Under the pieces are notes generated by a model. That model saw only the letters and a list, made by a program, of their open reading frames with translations. It was not told the DNA's origin and made no database searches. Both the position numbers and the translations under genes were made by a program. A DNA stretch of 37,587 nucleotides from UBA11164 sp002420085 (lineage in GTDB: Bacteria > Pseudomonadota > Gammaproteobacteria > Xanthomonadales > Xanthomonadaceae): NCBI GenBank assembly GCA_031976395.1, contig DALYLJ010000009.1:1-37587 (forward strand), read 5' to 3'. This document shows, one piece after another, positions 5,652 through 14,305 of the stretch (positions within the stretch are counted from its first letter, which is position 1; each line of letters opens with the position of its first letter).

Positions 5652-7301
5652 ATGTCCGAACCCGCGCAGATCCTGCCTGCGGCCACCCATGCCGTGGAGA
5701 ATCAGCCGCCTCCACTGGAGCCCAGCGACTTCTGGATGGCAGATCGCATCCTGCGCGATGCCGTGGTCCGCGAGGGGGGCGGCGAATGGCAGACGCGGCT
5801 GGCCAGCTATGGTCGGTTGGCCGGCGATGAACTGTATCGACTCGGGTTCGATGCCAATCGCGACACGCCGCGTCTGTTGACGCATGACCGCTTCGGGCGA
5901 CGCATCGATCGGGTCGAATTTCATCCGGCCTATCACCAGTTGATGACAGCCGCCACCGAGCATGGAGTCTCGGCGCTGTCATGGCGTGAGCCCCGCCCCG
6001 GTGCCCATGTCGCACGGGCGGCCCTGATCTTCCTGCACCATCAGGCCGAGGCCGGGACCAACTGCCCCTTGACCATGACCCATGCTGCCATTCCGGTCTT
6101 GCGGCGGTGTCCGGCGTTGGCGGAATGGGCCGACAAGGCGATCGCCGGTCAGTACGATCCGAGTGATCGGCCGATCGATCGGAAATCGGGCATCACCCTC
6201 GGCATGGGCATGACCGAGAAGCAGGGCGGTTCCGATGTTCGCAGCAACAGCACCCGTGCCGAGCCCCTGGCCGCAGCCGGTGAGTATCGTCTGATCGGCC
6301 ACAAGTGGTTCATGTCGGCACCGATGTCGGATGGCTTCCTGGTGCTGGCCCAGGCCCCTGCCGGTCTGACCTGCTTCCTGCTGCCGCGTTGGCGGCCGGA
6401 CGGTCAGCGCAATGCATTTCGGCTGATGCGCCTGAAGGACAAACTCGGCAATGCCGCCAATGCCAGCAGTGAGGTCGAGTTCGATGGCGCTTGGGCGTAC
6501 CGGATCGGCGACGAGGGCAGGGGTGTCGCGACGATCATCGAGATGGTCGCACTGACGCGCCTGGATTGCCTGTTGGGCTCGGCCGCCGAGATGCGTCTGG
6601 CTCTGGCGCATGCCCTGCACCATGCCCGGCATCGGGTCGCCTTCGGTCGTCGGTTGATCGAGCATCCGATCATGGCCAATGTTCTCGCCGACCTGAGTCT
6701 GGAATCGGAAGCGGCGACCGTGCTGGCGCTGCGGGTGGCGCGGGCAGTGGATGCTGCCGACCGCGATGCCGATCAGGCCGCGCTGGCCCGGATCGTCACT
6801 GCGATCGGCAAGTATTGGGTCTGCAAGCGGGTACCGGCCTTCGTCAACGAGGCGCAGGAGTGCCTGGGCGGCAATGGCTATGTCGAGGAATCGATCCTGC
6901 CGCGCCTGTATCGCGAGGCACCGCTCAACTCGTTGTGGGAAGGCTGCGGCAACATCCAGTGTCTCGATGTGCTGCGCGCGTTGGGGCGCGAGCCGGCCAC
7001 GGGTCGGGCGCTGTTCGCCGAATTGGCCCTGGCCCAGGGTCGAAACCCCGATTACGATCGGGAACTGGCGGCATTGCAGGAACTGCTGGGCTCCGGTCTC
7101 GATCTGGAGCCGTGCGCCCGCCACCTGGTCGAGCGCCTGGCCCTGGCCCTGCAAGCCGGGCTGCTGTTGCGCCACGCGCCCGAGCCGGTGGCACGGGCCT
7201 TCGTGTGCAGCCGGCTGGCCGGCCATCGCGGCCTGGTCTTCGGAACCCTTCCGGAGGCGACCGATTTCGGTGCCTTGCTGGCGCGGCCATCGCCGGAATA
7301 A
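5652..7301 (+). CDS. aidB: AidB-type acyl-CoA dehydrogenase family protein
   Basis: 549 aa, close to E. coli AidB (about 540). Family landmarks in order: NQPPPLEPSDFWMAD at the N-terminus, RVEFHPAYHQLM, EAGTNCPLTMTHAA, GMGMTEKQGGSDVRSN, GHKWFMSAP, RLKDKLGN, VEFDGAWAYRIGDEGRG, ECLGGNGYVEES and LNSLWEGCGNIQCLDVLR. The glutamate of that last motif (E430) is the acyl-CoA dehydrogenase catalytic base. AidB binds FAD and DNA and is induced in the E. coli adaptive response to alkylation, with weak isovaleryl-CoA dehydrogenase activity. No Ada or AlkB gene is nearby, so a damage link here is not shown. GGTATGCTTT at 5611-5620 could hold a -10 box (TATGCT) about 33 nt before ATG 5652. Confidence 0.92.
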   Translation: MSEPAQILPAATHAVENQPPPLEPSDFWMADRILRDAVVREGGGEWQTRLASYGRLAGDELYRLGFDANRDTPRLLTHDRFGRRIDRVEFHPAYHQLMTAATEHGVSALSWREPRPGAHVARAALIFLHHQAEAGTNCPLTMTHAAIPVLRRCPALAEWADKAIAGQYDPSDRPIDRKSGITLGMGMTEKQGGSDVRSNSTRAEPLAAAGEYRLIGHKWFMSAPMSDGFLVLAQAPAGLTCFLLPRWRPDGQRNAFRLMRLKDKLGNAANASSEVEFDGAWAYRIGDEGRGVATIIEMVALTRLDCLLGSAAEMRLALAHALHHARHRVAFGRRLIEHPIMANVLADLSLESEAATVLALRVARAVDAADRDADQAALARIVTAIGKYWVCKRVPAFVNEAQECLGGNGYVEESILPRLYREAPLNSLWEGCGNIQCLDVLRALGREPATGRALFAELALAQGRNPDYDRELAALQELLGSGLDLEPCARHLVERLALALQAGLLLRHAPEPVARAFVCSRLAGHRGLVFGTLPEATDFGALLARPSPE

Positions 7302-7333
7302 CCGGGTATCGACCCGAGCCGCAGCCGTGATCG

Positions 7334-8410
7334 TCAGCGTGCTTCCACCAGGGACACGCCGACCCCGAGCGTGGTCTGCTTGTGGTTGTAATCGATCAGG
7401 GTCTCGCCGTAGCCGCTGGTCAACTGGAGGTAACCCTTCAACTGGCCGAGCAGGGGGAAGTGCCAGTCGGCCTGAATGGAACCGCGACCGCCATCGAAGC
7501 TGTAGCGGCTGAGCAGGGCGAAGTCGTGCCCGTTGCGGGCATACACCAGACGCAGGTCGTGTCGGCCCATGAACCGGCGGATGTCCGGGTTGTCGTCGTC
7601 CGCAGCGGTCTCGTCGAGGCGCCACCACGGACGGGCATAGATCGACAGATTGCCGTTCTCCAGCCCGAACTGGGCATAGATGCGATTCCAACTGCGCGAC
7701 AGCGGTTGGGAGCGACCATTCGACTCGTGGATCAGTCCAAGATTGAGCACCTGCCAGCGCCAGCCGCCGAACAGTTCGAGGTTCGGGCCGAAGGTCAGGA
7801 AGGCTTCCGGACGGTAGTTGGTTTCCCGGAAGGGCGATGATTCGATGCCGTTGTATGCCTGCCAGTTGGCCAGTTGGGTGTAGCCGAACCAGAGGTCGAG
7901 GTTGGCGCCGAGGATGTTGTCGAGTGCCTTGGTCTTCAGGCTGATCTGGAACTTGGCCTCGATCGGGTCGAGGTCGAGTGGCACGGCCAGGGTACGACCC
8001 GGCGCCGGGCTGCGGGGCAGGCGGTTCGGGTGGGTCGAATAGCGCACCGGCAGGGCGTAGACCGGTTCGTGGGCACGCACCTGGAACAGTCCGCCATGAT
8101 GGGCGTCGTCGGTTTCCCAGTGCTCGGCCATGGCCACGCGCCGGGCGCCGTCCGGGTGATGGCGCTGGGGCAGGGGGTCGCGTGGTTCAGGCCGGTCGGA
8201 TGGCGCGGAGGTGTCGGCGGTCGGATCGGTCGAGGTGACTTCGACTGGCCTGTCGGGGCGGCCGGTGACGCGGTCATAGCAGGCCAGGCGCTGATTCGGA
8301 TCGTCGATGCCATGACAACTGCGGTCGGCCGCCTGGCTGTCGCCGGCAATCAGCGGCAGGCCGAGGGCGAGCGCGATGGCCAGGATCTGGAATGTCGAAT
8401 GTCGGATCAT
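7334..8410 (-). CDS. pldA: Outer-membrane phospholipase A (OMPLA) with N-terminal extension
   Basis: 358 aa. A signal peptide (about 1-28) is followed by an extension with C32...RLAC44YD, a two-cysteine motif found at the front of several proteobacterial exported proteins, then a proline/acid-rich linker, then the 12-strand barrel. Catalytic residues are H228 and S230 in GLIHESNGRS and N242 in SRSWNR; their spacing (2 and 12) equals H142, S144 and N156 of E. coli PldA. SSPFRETNYRPE (191-202) is also typical. The enzyme hydrolyses phospholipids misplaced in the outer leaflet of the outer membrane and works as a calcium-dependent dimer. It lies 52 bp downstream of the ABC exporter on the same strand and convergent with aidB. 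Confidence 0.93.
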   Translation of the reverse strand: MIRHSTFQILAIALALGLPLIAGDSQAADRSCHGIDDPNQRLACYDRVTGRPDRPVEVTSTDPTADTSAPSDRPEPRDPLPQRHHPDGARRVAMAEHWETDDAHHGGLFQVRAHEPVYALPVRYSTHPNRLPRSPAPGRTLAVPLDLDPIEAKFQISLKTKALDNILGANLDLWFGYTQLANWQAYNGIESSPFRETNYRPEAFLTFGPNLELFGGWRWQVLNLGLIHESNGRSQPLSRSWNRIYAQFGLENGNLSIYARPWWRLDETAADDDNPDIRRFMGRHDLRLVYARNGHDFALLSRYSFDGGRGSIQADWHFPLLGQLKGYLQLTSGYGETLIDYNHKQTTLGVGVSLVEAR

Positions 8411-8462
8411 CGTGAAAGGTCCGTCTGGGCGGGGGATCGGCGGTCCAGCGGTGCCGATGGGG

Positions 8463-10226
8463 TCAGGGCTCGAATTGCAGGCGCGCCAGATCGGCGTACA
8501 GGCCGCCGCGAGCGATCAGTTGCTCGTGCCGGCCCTGATCGACGATTCGGCCGCGATCCATCACCACGATCCGATCGGCCTTGAGCACGGTTGCCAGACG
8601 GTGGGCGATGACCAGGGTGGTGCGGCCTTTCATCAAGCGCTCCAGGGCTTGCTGGATGGCGCGTTCGCTCTGGGCGTCGAGCGCGCTGGTGGCTTCATCG
8701 AGCAGCAGGATCGGGGCATTCTTGAGCAGCGCCCGAGCGATCGCGATGCGCTGTTTCTGGCCACCCGACAGACGGGCACCGCGCTCGCCGAGGTAGGTGC
8801 CATAGCCATCCGGAAGTTCGGCCAGGAAGTCGTGCGCTTCGGCGCTGCGGGCGGCGGCGAACACGTCCTCATCGCTGGCGCCGAGTCGGCCGTAGCGGAT
8901 GTTGTCCAGGGCATCGGCGCCGAACAGCACCGGATCCTGGGGCACCAGGGCGATCGCCGAACGCAAGTCGGCAGGGTCGAGTGCGGTCAGGTCGAGGTCA
9001 TCGACCAGAATCCGTCCGGATTGCGGGTCGTGGAAGCGCAGCAGCAGTTGCAGGACGGTGCTCTTGCCGGCACCCGAGGGACCGACCAGGGCGACCGTTT
9101 CGCCGGGTCGGACATGCAGGTCGAAGCCCACCAGTGCCGGGGCGTCGGCACGCGAGGGGTATCGAAAATCGACCCGCTCGAAGCGGATCTCGCCGCGTGC
9201 CGGCTTCGGCAGCACGATCGGACTGCTCGGTGCGGTGATGCCCGGCCGTTCGGCCAGCAATTCGCCGATCCGGGTCATGCCGCCCGCCGCGCGTTGCACT
9301 TCGCTCCAGACTTCGGTCAGGGCGCCGACCGAGCCGGCGCCGAGTACCGCATACAGCACGAACTGGCCGAGCGTGCCGGCACTGAGCGCCCCCGATACGA
9401 CATCCTTGGCGCCGACCCAGAGCACGAGGGTGATCGCGCCGAAGACCAGCACGATCACGACTGCCGTCAGCAGTGCCTGGGTGCGGATGCGCCGCTTGGC
9501 GGCCAGCAGGGCATCGGCAACGGCACTGGCGAATCGACCGCGCTCGTGATCCTCTCGGGCATAGCTCTGCACCGTGTGGACTGCTCCGAGGGTCTCGGTG
9601 GCGCGCGCATTGGCATCGGCGATGCGGTCCTGGCTGACCGTCGAGAGCCGGCCGACCCGGCGCCCGAACAGGACGATCGGGGCGACCGTCAGCGGGATGC
9701 CGATCAGGGCCAGCGCCGCCAATCGTGGGCTGGTCAGGGCGACCATGACCGCGCTGCCGGTCAGAGTCACCAGGCTGCGCAGGGCCACCGAAACGCTGGA
9801 ACCGATCACGCTGCGCAGCAGTTCGGTGTCGGCCGACAGGCGCGAGACCAGTTCACCGCTGCGGGTCCGCTCGAAGAAGCCCATGTCCAGGCCGAGCAGA
9901 TGGTTGTAGACCGTGCGCCGCAGGTCGGCGACCACCCGCTCGCCGAGCAGGCTGACGTAATAGAAGCGGAATGCCGTTGCCACCGCCAGCACCATGGCGA
10001 CTACGAACAGGCCGGCGAACCAGAGATCGACCGCGCCGGGATTGTCGGCACCGAAGCCGCGATCGATCATCAGCCGGACCGCAACCGGCAGGCTCAGGGT
10101 GGCGCTCGACGACAACACCAGGAATCCGAGCCAGGCCGCGACCAGTTTTCGATGGGGAACGATCAGGGGCAGCAGTGCCCGCAGCGGGGCCAGCGAGCGG
10201 CCAGCGGGGGTCGAGGCATCAGTCAT
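8463..10226 (-). CDS. ABC exporter half-transporter, MsbA-like (fused permease and ATPase)
   Basis: 587 aa. Six membrane helices occupy about 20-310, with the FFERTRSGELVSRLSADT coupling segment near 117-134. The ATPase domain has Walker A GPSGAGKST (382-390), Q-loop Q430, signature LSGGQ (486-490), Walker B ILLLDE (506-511) and a VIAHRL switch histidine. It would act as a homodimer exporting a hydrophobic substrate, possibly a lipid; the substrate cannot be read from sequence, and genuine MsbA is usually linked to lpxK, which is absent here. ATG 10226 overlaps the end of the IMPACT-family gene by 8 bp, suggesting coupled translation; a start at 10277 would overlap more and adds a non-conserved tail. 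Confidence 0.9.
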   Translation of the reverse strand: MTDASTPAGRSLAPLRALLPLIVPHRKLVAAWLGFLVLSSSATLSLPVAVRLMIDRGFGADNPGAVDLWFAGLFVVAMVLAVATAFRFYYVSLLGERVVADLRRTVYNHLLGLDMGFFERTRSGELVSRLSADTELLRSVIGSSVSVALRSLVTLTGSAVMVALTSPRLAALALIGIPLTVAPIVLFGRRVGRLSTVSQDRIADANARATETLGAVHTVQSYAREDHERGRFASAVADALLAAKRRIRTQALLTAVVIVLVFGAITLVLWVGAKDVVSGALSAGTLGQFVLYAVLGAGSVGALTEVWSEVQRAAGGMTRIGELLAERPGITAPSSPIVLPKPARGEIRFERVDFRYPSRADAPALVGFDLHVRPGETVALVGPSGAGKSTVLQLLLRFHDPQSGRILVDDLDLTALDPADLRSAIALVPQDPVLFGADALDNIRYGRLGASDEDVFAAARSAEAHDFLAELPDGYGTYLGERGARLSGGQKQRIAIARALLKNAPILLLDEATSALDAQSERAIQQALERLMKGRTTLVIAHRLATVLKADRIVVMDRGRIVDQGRHEQLIARGGLYADLARLQFEP

Positions 10227-10827
10227 CGGAGGGGGTCGAATCCGGTTCGCGGAGCCGGGCGCGTCCCTGGGTGGCATCGCGCAAGGCGACGCGCAGGTCG
10301 GGTAGGCGATCGGCGGGAACGCGAAGTATCAGGCATGCGCCGTCAGGGTGAAAGCGTTCGGCCAGTTTTTCGCCCTGGAATCCGGCTGCGAGCTGGTGAA
10401 CGGTGCCGAGGTCGGTGAAGCCCAGATCGACCTCGATCGTCACCGACTCCACCCAGGGTGCCCGCTCGCCTCGGCGCAGGCATTCGGCCGCGCAGCCGCC
10501 GTAGGCACGCACCAGGCCACCGGCGCCGAGCTTGATGCCACCGAACCAGCGGAGCACCACGGCCACCGTTCGATCCAATCCCTGGCCGTCGATCGCCGCC
10601 AGAATCGGCCGGCCGGCGGTTCCGGCTGGTTCGCCGTCATCGCTGGATCGGTAGCTGCTGCCGATCCGGAATGCCCAGGTGGTGTGGCTGGCGCTGTCGT
10701 CGCGCACCGAGTCGATGAAGTGCAGCGCCTGCTCGACCCGATCGACCCGCGTGGCATGGCATACGAACCGGCTCTTGCGGACCAGCAGTTGCCACTGGCA
10801 GGGCGCGATCAGGATCGAGCGGGACAT
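10219..10827 (-). CDS. yigZ: IMPACT/YigZ family protein
   Basis: 202 aa. The IMPACT N-terminal domain is clear: KSRFVCHA, SHTTWAFRIG, DDGEPAGTAGRPIL and VVLRWFGGIKLGAGGLVRAYGG (about residues 17-115), followed by a smaller ferredoxin-like domain of the YigZ type (ESVTIEVDLGFTDLG...). Bacterial members have no settled function; eukaryotic IMPACT modulates the eIF2-alpha kinase GCN2, and translation-related binding has been proposed. The ATG at 10827 fits the family start; GTG 10866 is possible. Its 3' end overlaps the ABC exporter by 8 bp, and the PilZ gene ends 46 bp upstream. Confidence 0.88.
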   Translation of the reverse strand: MSRSILIAPCQWQLLVRKSRFVCHATRVDRVEQALHFIDSVRDDSASHTTWAFRIGSSYRSSDDGEPAGTAGRPILAAIDGQGLDRTVAVVLRWFGGIKLGAGGLVRAYGGCAAECLRRGERAPWVESVTIEVDLGFTDLGTVHQLAAGFQGEKLAERFHPDGACLILRVPADRLPDLRVALRDATQGRARLREPDSTPSDD

Positions 10828-10873
10828 CGGGCGTGGTCGTGCGTGAAGGTTCGGGCTGGCTGGCACGATCGGC

Positions 10874-11638
10874 TCAGCGTAGCTGCCGATCGCGGGCGAT
10901 CCGCTCGCGTTCCAGGGTCAGGATCAGGCGCTGGAGACCGGCTTCGGCGGTGGCATCGAGGGCAACGAATTCGCAGCCGACCTTGCGCGCGGCAGCCCCG
11001 CGCGCCCCGGTCACGACCGCACTGTGCCGAGCCATCAGGGTAGCGGCCAGGCCATCACGGCGATCGATGCGCAGTCGGAACGGCAACGGCCCAGGGGCGG
11101 CCATCAGGGCGTTGGCCTCGGCCTCCGAACAGAGCAGGGCGAGCCCGCCGATGCCGATGTCGAGTACCCGCACATCGAGCAGAGCGACGCCCGGCAGGGC
11201 CAGATTCTCGGCCGCGATGCGACAGCGCAGATCGAGTGCCGTGCCGACCCCGGCCCGAAAGTAGCGCCGTTTCTGGAGGTAGACGACCCGATCGGGCAGT
11301 TCCGCCTCGAATCGCACTCCATCCGGGCCGGTGGTTGCGGTGAACCGACCCGCCGTGAACCGAGTCGGGATGGTGTCGAGTCGCGCGCTGATCTCCAGCG
11401 CCTCGCTGGCCAGGATGGCCCGATTGAGTTCGGCATCCCGGCCGCTGTCGATCGCGAACCGGCCGCGCTGGCGATCGAGATCGACCACGGCGGTCAACAG
11501 CAGCATGCGCGAGCCGCGCGGTCGGGCCTCGATCAGGACCGCGCCGTCGAGCAGCCGTTGCAGCAGGTCGGCGATCCCGGCCGGGTCGTCGATGATCTGG
11601 CTGTTGCCGCTGTCGCTGGGCTGTCCGCTCTCGGTCAT
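10874..11638 (-). CDS. PilZ-domain protein with YcgR-like N-terminal domain
   Basis: 254 aa. The first half (about 10-115) resembles the YcgR flagellar-brake N-terminal barrel; the second half is a PilZ domain beginning at the QKRRYFR arginine motif (RxxxR), which contacts c-di-GMP. The second PilZ motif, normally D/N-x-S-x-x-G, reads DIGIGG, so the serine is glycine. That may weaken nucleotide binding. In flagellated bacteria YcgR slows the motor under high c-di-GMP; no flagellar gene is in view, so the target is unknown and could be pilus- or envelope-related. ATG 11638 begins 61 bp from the divergent cmk start. Confidence 0.8.
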   Translation of the reverse strand: MTESGQPSDSGNSQIIDDPAGIADLLQRLLDGAVLIEARPRGSRMLLLTAVVDLDRQRGRFAIDSGRDAELNRAILASEALEISARLDTIPTRFTAGRFTATTGPDGVRFEAELPDRVVYLQKRRYFRAGVGTALDLRCRIAAENLALPGVALLDVRVLDIGIGGLALLCSEAEANALMAAPGPLPFRLRIDRRDGLAATLMARHSAVVTGARGAAARKVGCEFVALDATAEAGLQRLILTLERERIARDRQLR

Positions 11639-11685
11639 CGATCCGTTGGGCCGGGGTGGCGGCAAGCGCCGCGTCCGGCTCAGGC

Positions 11686-11691
11686 TACAAT
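11686..11691 (+). promoter_or_regulatory. Candidate -10 box (TACAAT) just upstream of cmk
   Basis: TACAAT lies 8 nt before ATG 11700, inside the 61-bp gap to the divergent PilZ gene. Transcription would start within a few bases of the ATG, giving a leaderless or nearly leaderless mRNA. The -35 region is weak. Confidence 0.45.
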
Positions 11692-11699
11692 GCCGCCCC

Positions 11700-12389
11700 A
11701 TGAATGTCATCGCCGAGTCGAATTCCGATCCCGTTCCGGTCGTTACCATCGATGGCCCGTCGGGGTCCGGCAAGGGCACGGTCAGTCGGCTGGTGGCCGA
11801 GCGCCTGGGCTGGCATTACCTCGATTCGGGTGCCCTGTACCGTGCCGTCGGCCTGGCCGCGAGTTGGCAGGGGCTGGACCTTTCAGACCCGGAATCGGTT
11901 GCCCGGTGCGCCGCCGAGACCCGCATCCGATTCCGCGCCGATGCCGCCCACGAGCCCCGCGTCCTGGTCAACGGCCTCGATGCCACCGAGCAGGTGCGGA
12001 CCGAAACGGCAGCGGCAGCGGCTTCCGCGATCGCCGCCCTGCCGCCGGTGCGGGAGGCGCTGAAACAGAAGCAGCGCGACTTTCGCAAGCGGCCGGGACT
12101 GGTCGCCGATGGCCGCGACATGGGCACGGTGATCTTTCCGGATGCCGCCTACAAGTTCTTCCTGACCGCGAGCGCCGAAGAGCGCGCCCGGCGGCGCTAT
12201 AAACAGTTGAAGGAAAAAGGGGTTCCCGTTAAACTAGGGAGTCTGCTGCACGATATCCGGCTGCGCGACGCGAAAGACGCCGAACGAACCGTCGCTCCCT
12301 TGCGTCCCGCAGCCGATGCCGTTCCGATCGATTCGACCGGCCTCGGGATCGAGGCTGTGGTCGATCTGATCGTTTCGCGTCTGGTCTGA
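11700..12389 (+). CDS. cmk: Cytidylate kinase
   Basis: 229 aa, normal length. It phosphorylates CMP and dCMP to the diphosphates in pyrimidine salvage. Walker A GPSGSGKGT sits at 19-27, followed by YLDSGALYRAVG, the NMP-binding segment with AEQVR/ATEQVRTE, GLVADGRDMGTVIFPDA and RRYKQLKEKG (lid arginines). cmk-rpsA-ihfB is a conserved gammaproteobacterial order. The ATG at 11700 is chosen because it fits the family N-terminus; a longer frame runs back into the PilZ gene. Confidence 0.95.
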   Translation: MNVIAESNSDPVPVVTIDGPSGSGKGTVSRLVAERLGWHYLDSGALYRAVGLAASWQGLDLSDPESVARCAAETRIRFRADAAHEPRVLVNGLDATEQVRTETAAAAASAIAALPPVREALKQKQRDFRKRPGLVADGRDMGTVIFPDAAYKFFLTASAEERARRRYKQLKEKGVPVKLGSLLHDIRLRDAKDAERTVAPLRPAADAVPIDSTGLGIEAVVDLIVSRLV

Positions 12390-12439
12390 ACGGTCGCTGC
12401 GACCGTCATCCGGCTCGGAAATCGCCCAGCGGATCCGGC

Positions 12440-12460
12440 CCCGCACCGCACAGGTGCGGG
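12440..12460 (+). promoter_or_regulatory. Hairpin in the cmk-rpsA gap, possible rpsA leader structure
   Basis: CCCGCACC (12440-12447) pairs with GGTGCGGG (12453-12460) around a 5-nt loop, about 92 bp before the rpsA ATG. It is followed by AAACTCC rather than a U-tract. rpsA has no Shine-Dalgarno-like sequence, as in other gammaproteobacteria where S1 represses its own translation through a structured leader. The assignment is by analogy. Confidence 0.4.
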
Positions 12461-12552
12461 AAACTCCACCGGCGTCCAGACGCCGCACAAACTGGTGGGA
12501 CGCAGCGGCACTGCCCTGCGCTACCCGTGTGTTCAACCGAGTAATCAATCCA

Positions 12553-14226
12553 ATGACCGAATCTTTTGCCGAACTGTTCGAACAGAGCCAAACCAATCTG
12601 GCCAATCTCAAGCCGGGCGCCATCGTCGTCGGCATCGTCGTCGATGTCCGCAACGATGTGGTGGTCATCAACGCCGGGCTGAAGTCGGAAGGCATCGTGC
12701 CGATCGAGCAGTTCCGGAACGACCAGGGCGAAATCGATGTGGGTGTGGGCGACGAAGTCAAGGTCGCTCTCGAATATCTGGAGAACGGTTTCGGCGAGAC
12801 CGTGCTGTCGCGCGAGAAGGCCAAGCGCGCCATGGTCTGGGACGAGCTGGAAGAGGCGCTCAATTCCAACGCCACCATCACCGGCCGGATCAGCGGCAAG
12901 GTCAAGGGTGGCTTCACCGTCGATATCAAGGACGTCCGGGCGTTCCTGCCGGGCTCGCTGGTCGATGTCCGTCCGGTACGCGATCCCGCCTACCTGGAAG
13001 GCAAGGAACTCGAATTCAAGCTCATCAAGCTCGATCGCAAGCGCAACAATGTGGTGGTCTCGCGGCGTGCGGTGGTCGAGAGCGAGAACTCCGAGGAGCG
13101 TGAGGCGCTGCTCGACAAGCTGATCGAGGGTGCGGTGCTGCCGGGCGTGGTCAAGAACCTCACCGATTACGGTGCGTTCGTCGATCTGGGCGGCATCGAT
13201 GGCCTGCTGCATATCACCGACATGGCCTGGAAGCGCGTCCGTCATCCTTCCGAAGTGGTCGAAGTCGGCCAGGAACTGGAAGTCCGCGTGCTCAAGTACG
13301 ACCGCGAGCGCAACCGGGTCAGCCTCGGTCTCAAGCAACTCGGCGAAGATCCGTGGGACAACATCTCCCGTCGCTACCCGGCCAACAGCCGGCTGTTCGG
13401 CAAGGTCTCCAACGTGACCGACTACGGCTCCTTCGTCGAGCTTGAGCCGGGCGTCGAGGGTCTGGTCCACGTTTCCGAGATGGACTGGACCAACAAGAAC
13501 GTCAATCCGTCGAAGATGGTCCAGGTCGGCGACGAGGTCGAGGTCATGGTCCTCGATGTCGATGAGGAGCGTCGCCGGATCTCGCTCGGCATGAAGCAGT
13601 GCAAGCCGAATCCGTGGGAAGCCTTCGCCGCGTTCCACAAGAAGGGCGATCGGGTGGTCGGGCAGATCAAGTCGATCACCGACTTCGGCGTGTTCATCGG
13701 TCTGGATGGTGGCATCGATGGTCTGGTCCACCTGTCCGACATCTCCTGGAATGCCACTGGCGAAGACGTGATCCGCCATTACAAGAAGGGCGACGAACTG
13801 GAGACCGTGGTGCTGGCGGTCGATCCCGAGCGCGAGCGCATCTCGCTCGGCCTCAAGCAGCTTGAGCAGGATCCGTTCGGTCAGTTCATGGCCATCAATC
13901 CGAAGGGCAGCATCGTCAACGGCATCGTCAAGGATGTCGATCAGCGGGGTGCGACCATCGACCTCGGTGACGGCGTCGAGGGCTATCTGCGTGCCAACGA
14001 CATCGCCAAGGAGCGCATCGAGGATGCCAGCCAGTACCTGAAGCCGGGCGACAGCGTCGAAGCCAAGTTCATCGGCATGGACCGCAAGAACCGCACCCTG
14101 CAACTGTCGATCCGGGCCAAGGACGAGGCCGAACTGCGTGAGGTGATGGACGAGTATCAGAACGCCGGCGGCGGTACCACCAAGCTCGGCGCGCTGCTGC
14201 GCGAGCAACTCAGCAAGGGCGACTGA
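12553..14226 (+). CDS. rpsA: 30S ribosomal protein S1
   Basis: 557 aa, the same length as E. coli S1. Six S1 OB-fold repeats are visible, spaced about 86 residues apart; the central ones share LTDYGAFVDLGGIDGLLHITDM, VTDYGSFVELEPGVEGLVHVSEMDW and ITDFGVFIGLDGGIDGLVHLSDISW. The first two domains anchor it to protein S2 on the ribosome, the rest unwind and bind mRNA leaders. ATG 12553 matches the conserved MTESFAELFE start; an upstream extension is not conserved. Translation starts without a purine-rich site, consistent with S1 autoregulation. Confidence 0.97.
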   Translation: MTESFAELFEQSQTNLANLKPGAIVVGIVVDVRNDVVVINAGLKSEGIVPIEQFRNDQGEIDVGVGDEVKVALEYLENGFGETVLSREKAKRAMVWDELEEALNSNATITGRISGKVKGGFTVDIKDVRAFLPGSLVDVRPVRDPAYLEGKELEFKLIKLDRKRNNVVVSRRAVVESENSEEREALLDKLIEGAVLPGVVKNLTDYGAFVDLGGIDGLLHITDMAWKRVRHPSEVVEVGQELEVRVLKYDRERNRVSLGLKQLGEDPWDNISRRYPANSRLFGKVSNVTDYGSFVELEPGVEGLVHVSEMDWTNKNVNPSKMVQVGDEVEVMVLDVDEERRRISLGMKQCKPNPWEAFAAFHKKGDRVVGQIKSITDFGVFIGLDGGIDGLVHLSDISWNATGEDVIRHYKKGDELETVVLAVDPERERISLGLKQLEQDPFGQFMAINPKGSIVNGIVKDVDQRGATIDLGDGVEGYLRANDIAKERIEDASQYLKPGDSVEAKFIGMDRKNRTLQLSIRAKDEAELREVMDEYQNAGGGTTKLGALLREQLSKGD

Positions 14227-14233
14227 GATGATG

Positions 14234-14265
14234 ACCGGCCCCGCTCGCCGAGTGGGGCCGGTCTT
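14234..14265 (+). terminator. Intrinsic terminator after rpsA
   Basis: ACCGGCCCC (14234-14242) pairs with GGGGCCGGT (14254-14262), then CTTT. It starts 7 bp after the rpsA stop and lies before ihfB. The short U-run suggests partial termination, which would set rpsA above ihfB. Confidence 0.75.
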
Positions 14266-14305
14266 TGCACCCTGGTGTGGCACCCCAGCGAACAACGGCG
14301 ATAGC

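Noticed and set aside
8376..10418. 680-codon plus-strand frame opposite the ABC exporter
   Set aside because: Glutamine- and aspartate-rich shadow of the exporter gene; no domain, no ribosome-binding site.
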